Assembly (NCBI GenBank): GCA_964485235.1
Contig: CAZAIO010000112.1
Location: 1 to 8,452 of the forward strand
Origin: CAZAIO01 sp964485235
Lineage (GTDB): Bacteria > Chloroflexota > Dehalococcoidia > GIF9 > UBA5629
Length of the DNA: 8,452 nucleotides
Direction: 5' to 3'
Positions within the stretch are counted from its first letter, which is position 1, and each line of letters opens with the position of its first letter. Below, in pieces: positions 6,192 to 8,452 of the stretch. The notes beneath the pieces are model-generated. The model worked only from the letters and a program-made list of their open reading frames with translations. It made no database searches and had not been told where the DNA came from. The position numbers and the translations under genes are program-made.

Positions 6192-6240
6192 CTCAAAATG
6201 GCTTGCCTTTTCTGTAGTGAGCTGATGGGTACTCGATCAC
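6192..6240 (-). repeat. Diverged copy of the right-edge coding sequence (relic)
   Basis: This stretch aligns with 8402-8452 in the same orientation. It shares the exact 12-mer GTACTCGATCAC at one end and CTCAAAA(A)TGGC at the other, with intermediate similarity between and a nearly equal total length (49 against 51). Read on the minus strand both encode VIEY, but here the frame then stops after about 12 more residues, because the copy is shorter by two bases. I interpret it as the remnant of a paralogue of the gene at the right edge, or of a mobile element carrying it. Confidence 0.55.
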
Positions 6241-6404
6241 CACAGGCATGCCGTCCCGGCTGGCCATGTGAGCGGCGGGGACGATCCTGTTTATTCCCGT
6301 AATAATAGTAAAAATAAATCCGGTTCTATTGCCATGGTTAACAGGCCCTGTTTTGTGTAAATTTATCCGGAAGGTGGTATTCTTAATCAGGCAGGTCAAT
6401 TATT

Positions 6405-7649
6405 ATGGTAAAAACGCTCCTTTTCGCTCCTGAAGCTCATAATCTCGCTGAAGTAACACGCATGCTCGAGATCGCCAAAGAGGCTCGGCGGGATTTCAGG
6501 TGTGTGTTTTTAAGTTATGACGGCACTCACAGGAACTATAACTATATCGTCGAAGAAGGCTTTGAGATTCGTGAGCTTGAACCGCAACTGACCGAAGAGA
6601 AAATTCAACGCTGGTGGTCAATCGATCGGGGAGAAAAGTTCGGCGACATTTTCACCGAAGCGGACTTGCGCAAACGCATTGACTCAGAGAGGTCAATCTA
6701 TGAAGAGCTCAAACCGGCGGCAGTGCTCACAGGGTTCTGTCTCTCGATTCCCATTTCGGCGCGCGTTGCCGGTGTCCCCCTGGTCTGGGTAACGCAAACG
6801 ACATGGCTGTTGGAACACGTGAAGAAATATTCCACCTGGCCGGATGCTATCGATTATCCTGTCCTTCGCATTATTCCGGACCGATGGCTCAACCGCCTGT
6901 CTTCGATCACGAGCGACCTGAGTTTTTCGCTCCTTACCGGTTTCTTTAACAAGGTTGCCGTGACCTACGGTGTGGGGCCCTTTCCGGGATCGACCTACTT
7001 CGAGGGGGACTATACCCTCTTTGCAGAACCGGAGGGTTTTACAGATACACCGGTCCCCGACCGGCTGCAAGGCCGTTACCGTTATACAGGCGCACTATTT
7101 GCCCGGCTTAATTACCCGGTCCCCCCGGAAATCGAGCTTCTGCCGCACGATAAGCCTGTTATTTACTTTGCCATGGGAAGTTCCGGGGCAGAGGAAACGG
7201 TGATACGTATTTTGCAGGCGTTTGAAGGCACGCCTTATAATGTGATCGCGCCGGTGAAACCACTCATCACCAGATTAAAAGTCCAGGTCCCGCCAAACGT
7301 TATAGCTACGGGCTATCTTCCTGCCCATAAGGTGAACCCTATGGCAGATATCTCGGTGATTCACGGCGGCATAGGCACGGTCATGACCGCCTGTTACTCC
7401 GGAACGCCGATCATCGGCATAGCGAATGGTAATCCGGAGCAGGAATGGAACCTCGACACTATCGTCCGCAAAGGGTTTGCAATACGGCTTCGCAAGAAGC
7501 GGGTCACCGCAGAGCAGGTAATAAAGTCGATAGAATCGCTTTTACACAATGATGATGCCAGGCAAAAAGCGCAGGCCTTTCAAGCCGTGCTTAAAGAGTG
7601 GAACGGACCGGCAAACGCTGCCGATTTTTTAAATGAAACATTCGGGTGA
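6405..7649 (+). CDS. GT-B glycosyltransferase, UDP-glucuronosyl/UDP-glucosyltransferase-like (GT1/MGT type)
   Basis: A 414-residue cytoplasmic protein predicted to transfer a sugar from a nucleotide-sugar donor to a small or lipid acceptor. The N-terminal Rossmann-like acceptor domain begins at MVKTLLFAPEAHN, with His12 near the usual catalytic histidine position. The C-terminal donor domain starts around residue 250 with KPVIYFAMGSSG (250-261). It carries the signature-like segment ISVIHGGIGTVMTACYSGTP (316-335), followed by NGNPEQEWN (341-349) in place of the classic DQ-N ending of the plant secondary-product motif; this loop sets donor preference. No signal peptide or membrane helix is evident. 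Length is typical for bacterial macrolide-type glycosyltransferases. The ribosome binding site is weak (AGGT 8 bases before the ATG). The gene stands alone, with no sugar-biosynthesis neighbours, so donor and acceptor cannot be named. It converges with the AHSA1-type gene, with a 58-base gap lacking a clear terminator. Confidence 0.85.
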   Translation: MVKTLLFAPEAHNLAEVTRMLEIAKEARRDFRCVFLSYDGTHRNYNYIVEEGFEIRELEPQLTEEKIQRWWSIDRGEKFGDIFTEADLRKRIDSERSIYEELKPAAVLTGFCLSIPISARVAGVPLVWVTQTTWLLEHVKKYSTWPDAIDYPVLRIIPDRWLNRLSSITSDLSFSLLTGFFNKVAVTYGVGPFPGSTYFEGDYTLFAEPEGFTDTPVPDRLQGRYRYTGALFARLNYPVPPEIELLPHDKPVIYFAMGSSGAEETVIRILQAFEGTPYNVIAPVKPLITRLKVQVPPNVIATGYLPAHKVNPMADISVIHGGIGTVMTACYSGTPIIGIANGNPEQEWNLDTIVRKGFAIRLRKKRVTAEQVIKSIESLLHNDDARQKAQAFQAVLKEWNGPANAADFLNETFG

Positions 7650-7707
7650 TTAAGCTCTATATATATGCCATAACTAAAGACCATAGCCGGACCAGGTATG
7701 CATCCTC

Positions 7708-8112
7708 CTATCTTTCCAGCATCTTCTTCATAGGTTCCCAGTAGTAGTCTTGCCAGCCCTGTGCTATATCATCGTATCGATCTTCCGGCACTCCGCTCTG
7801 CATAAATGTTAACCGGGTATAGCCTTTATCCTCCTCTATTATAAAGGTAGCCTTTGAATAGTGATCTTCCGGCCAGTCGCCGGCCCGCCAGCTCTGTACT
7901 ATCTTATGATCGGGTACAAGCTCAATATTGACTCCCTGGCTGTATCCATCGAAAGCACTGAACTTGCCGCCAACCTCGCGGCTGATATGCGCTTCTCCGC
8001 CGGTGAATTCGGCATGTTTAGCAGAATCCATCAATGCCTCGTACACATCATGCGGTTTGGCCCTGAAGGTGATATGCTGTTTGATCGTTTTCGTCTTCAC
8101 TATTTTATCCAT
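7708..8112 (-). CDS. SRPBCC superfamily protein, AHSA1-type (activator of Hsp90 ATPase homologue 1-like)
   Basis: A 134-residue START/Bet v1-fold protein with a hydrophobic ligand cavity; the biochemical role of bacterial members is mostly unknown. Family features: the N-terminal strand and helix IKQHITFRAKPHDVYEALMD (10-29), then FTGGEAHISREVGGKFSAFDG (36-56), the strand block KIVQSWRAGDWPEDHYSKATF (70-90), TRLTFMQSGVP (99-109), and the C-terminal helix GWQDYYWEPMKKMLE (119-133). Length is normal and the fold appears complete. The ATG at 8112 is preceded by AGG almost directly, so the ribosome binding site is poor. A GTG four codons later is possible, but the domain would be intact either way. 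Two palindromes lie immediately upstream. Such genes often sit beside ArsR-type regulators, but none is visible here. It converges on the glycosyltransferase gene. Confidence 0.88.
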   Translation of the reverse strand: MDKIVKTKTIKQHITFRAKPHDVYEALMDSAKHAEFTGGEAHISREVGGKFSAFDGYSQGVNIELVPDHKIVQSWRAGDWPEDHYSKATFIIEEDKGYTRLTFMQSGVPEDRYDDIAQGWQDYYWEPMKKMLER

Positions 8113-8113
8113 C

Positions 8114-8141
8114 CTGATATCAGTACTGAAAAATATTCAGT
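8114..8141. promoter_or_regulatory. Paired palindromes at the start of the AHSA1-type gene
   Basis: CTGATATCAG (8114-8123) is a perfect 10-base palindrome one base upstream of the start codon. It is followed at once by ACTGAA-AAATA-TTCAGT (8125-8141), a perfect inverted repeat with 6-base arms. The two share the CTGA/TCAG core. They could be an operator, or an mRNA hairpin that hides the weak ribosome binding site. Confidence 0.45.
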
Positions 8142-8320
8142 CTGCCTTTTCTATATCTTTACCGACTTGCTCGACCGACATATTACGCGTCCGTTTTTAC
8201 AAATCTATATTACATCCGGCAGCTATAACATGTCATCCCCTTCCGAAGACCTGCAGCGCCGTAAAGACCATTTGTTAAGAATACGTCGCATTGTGTAGCC
8301 AGCGGGCTGGGGAAATGCCT

Positions 8321-8452
8321 TCAATGGAGAACTCGTCCCCATACTGAGGATGCGATCGATGACTTATTTGCTGGGTCCGTGTCAGACGGTGTCACCCTGA
8401 TCTCAAAAATGGCCCGCACTTTCCGCTCCGAGGCAGTGTAGTACTCGATCAC
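8321..8452 (-). CDS. Unidentified coding end (43 codons) entering from the right edge
   Basis: The minus-strand frame is open from the window edge to a TGA at 8321-8323 and would be the C-terminal 43 residues of a longer protein. It begins VIEYYTASERKVRAIFEI, which looks like genuine charged and hydrophobic alternation; the last 15 or so residues look less conserved. I recognise no family. The related relic at 6192-6240 suggests that the preceding residues are like RDGMPV. Because only the tail is visible, it could also be a chance frame or part of a mobile element. The 197 bases between it and the AHSA1-type start contain nothing else I can support. Confidence 0.4.
   Translation of the reverse strand: MIEYYTASERKVRAIFEIRVTPSDTDPANKSSIASSVWGRVLH

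Larger units (their letters stand above)
6013..6404. other. Intergenic region with inverted repeats and a decayed repeat copy
   Basis: These 392 bases between the charged small gene and the glycosyltransferase gene hold no intact gene. Visible items are CCGGAATT facing AATTACCGG (6045-6062, one bulged base), a 7-base inverted repeat (6173-6189), the diverged copy of the right-edge sequence (6192-6240), and AACAGG-C-CCTGTT (6340-6352), which lies about 55 bases before the glycosyltransferase start and might be an operator. The minus frame reading RDGMPVVIEYP across the repeat copy looks like a coding relic that stops at 6193. Confidence 0.5.

Noticed and set aside
7861..8298. A 145-codon plus-strand open frame overlapping the AHSA1-type gene
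   Set aside because: It is largely antisense to a recognisable SRPBCC domain and shows no family features or good ribosome binding site.
1..8452. CRISPR array, tRNA, rRNA or intact insertion sequence
   Set aside because: I saw no regularly spaced direct repeats, no cloverleaf-like sequence and no transposase frame; the only repeat of note is the diverged pair at 6192-6240 and 8402-8452.

Overview
The window reads as chromosomal DNA of an anaerobic or microaerophilic bacterium of moderate GC content. Several start codons are preceded by strong GGAGG-type ribosome binding sites. A catalase-peroxidase, a desulforedoxin-type small iron protein, a PerR-like Fur-family regulator, a bacterioferritin and a 2-hydroxyacyl-CoA dehydratase-family protein occur together. 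This is the usual oxidative-stress and iron equipment of strict anaerobes such as Dehalococcoidia-like Chloroflexota, Desulfobacterota or Firmicutes. The lineage is a guess from gene content; no rRNA or other phylogenetic marker lies in the window.

Left part (1-2940, all on the minus strand): katG runs off the left edge and lacks only its C-terminal end. Upstream of it lie a 41-residue desulforedoxin-like gene (2341-2466, too short for most gene callers) and the PerR-like gene (2479-2859). These two are separated by 12 bases and look translationally coupled. A good promoter and three regularly spaced half-sites precede perR.

Middle (3253-5348): a plus-strand gene for a lone 2-hydroxyacyl-CoA dehydratase-like subunit is divergent from perR and shares an 11-base upstream motif with it. 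A minus-strand bacterioferritin gene follows, with all diiron ligands and the haem-binding methionine present.

Right part (5739-8452): a short charged, coiled-coil-like gene appears broken by one extra G. It is followed by a plus-strand GT-B glycosyltransferase gene and a convergent SRPBCC/AHSA1-type gene with two palindromes at its start. A partial unidentified reading frame enters from the right edge. About 50 bases of it are matched by a diverged copy at 6192-6240, which suggests a decayed paralogue or mobile-element fragment.

Inferred logic: PerR, the desulforedoxin-like protein, KatG and bacterioferritin form a peroxide and iron homeostasis cluster. PerR would sense peroxide through iron, KatG would remove peroxide, bacterioferritin would store iron, and the small rubredoxin-like protein would carry electrons. 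The dehydratase has an oxygen-sensitive iron-sulfur cluster in its family, so it may be controlled with them. No convincing novel multi-gene system is visible. The most distinctive observations are the perR operator architecture and its match upstream of the dehydratase, the glutamate at one PerR metal-ligand position, the single-base frameshift, and the diverged repeat at the right edge.
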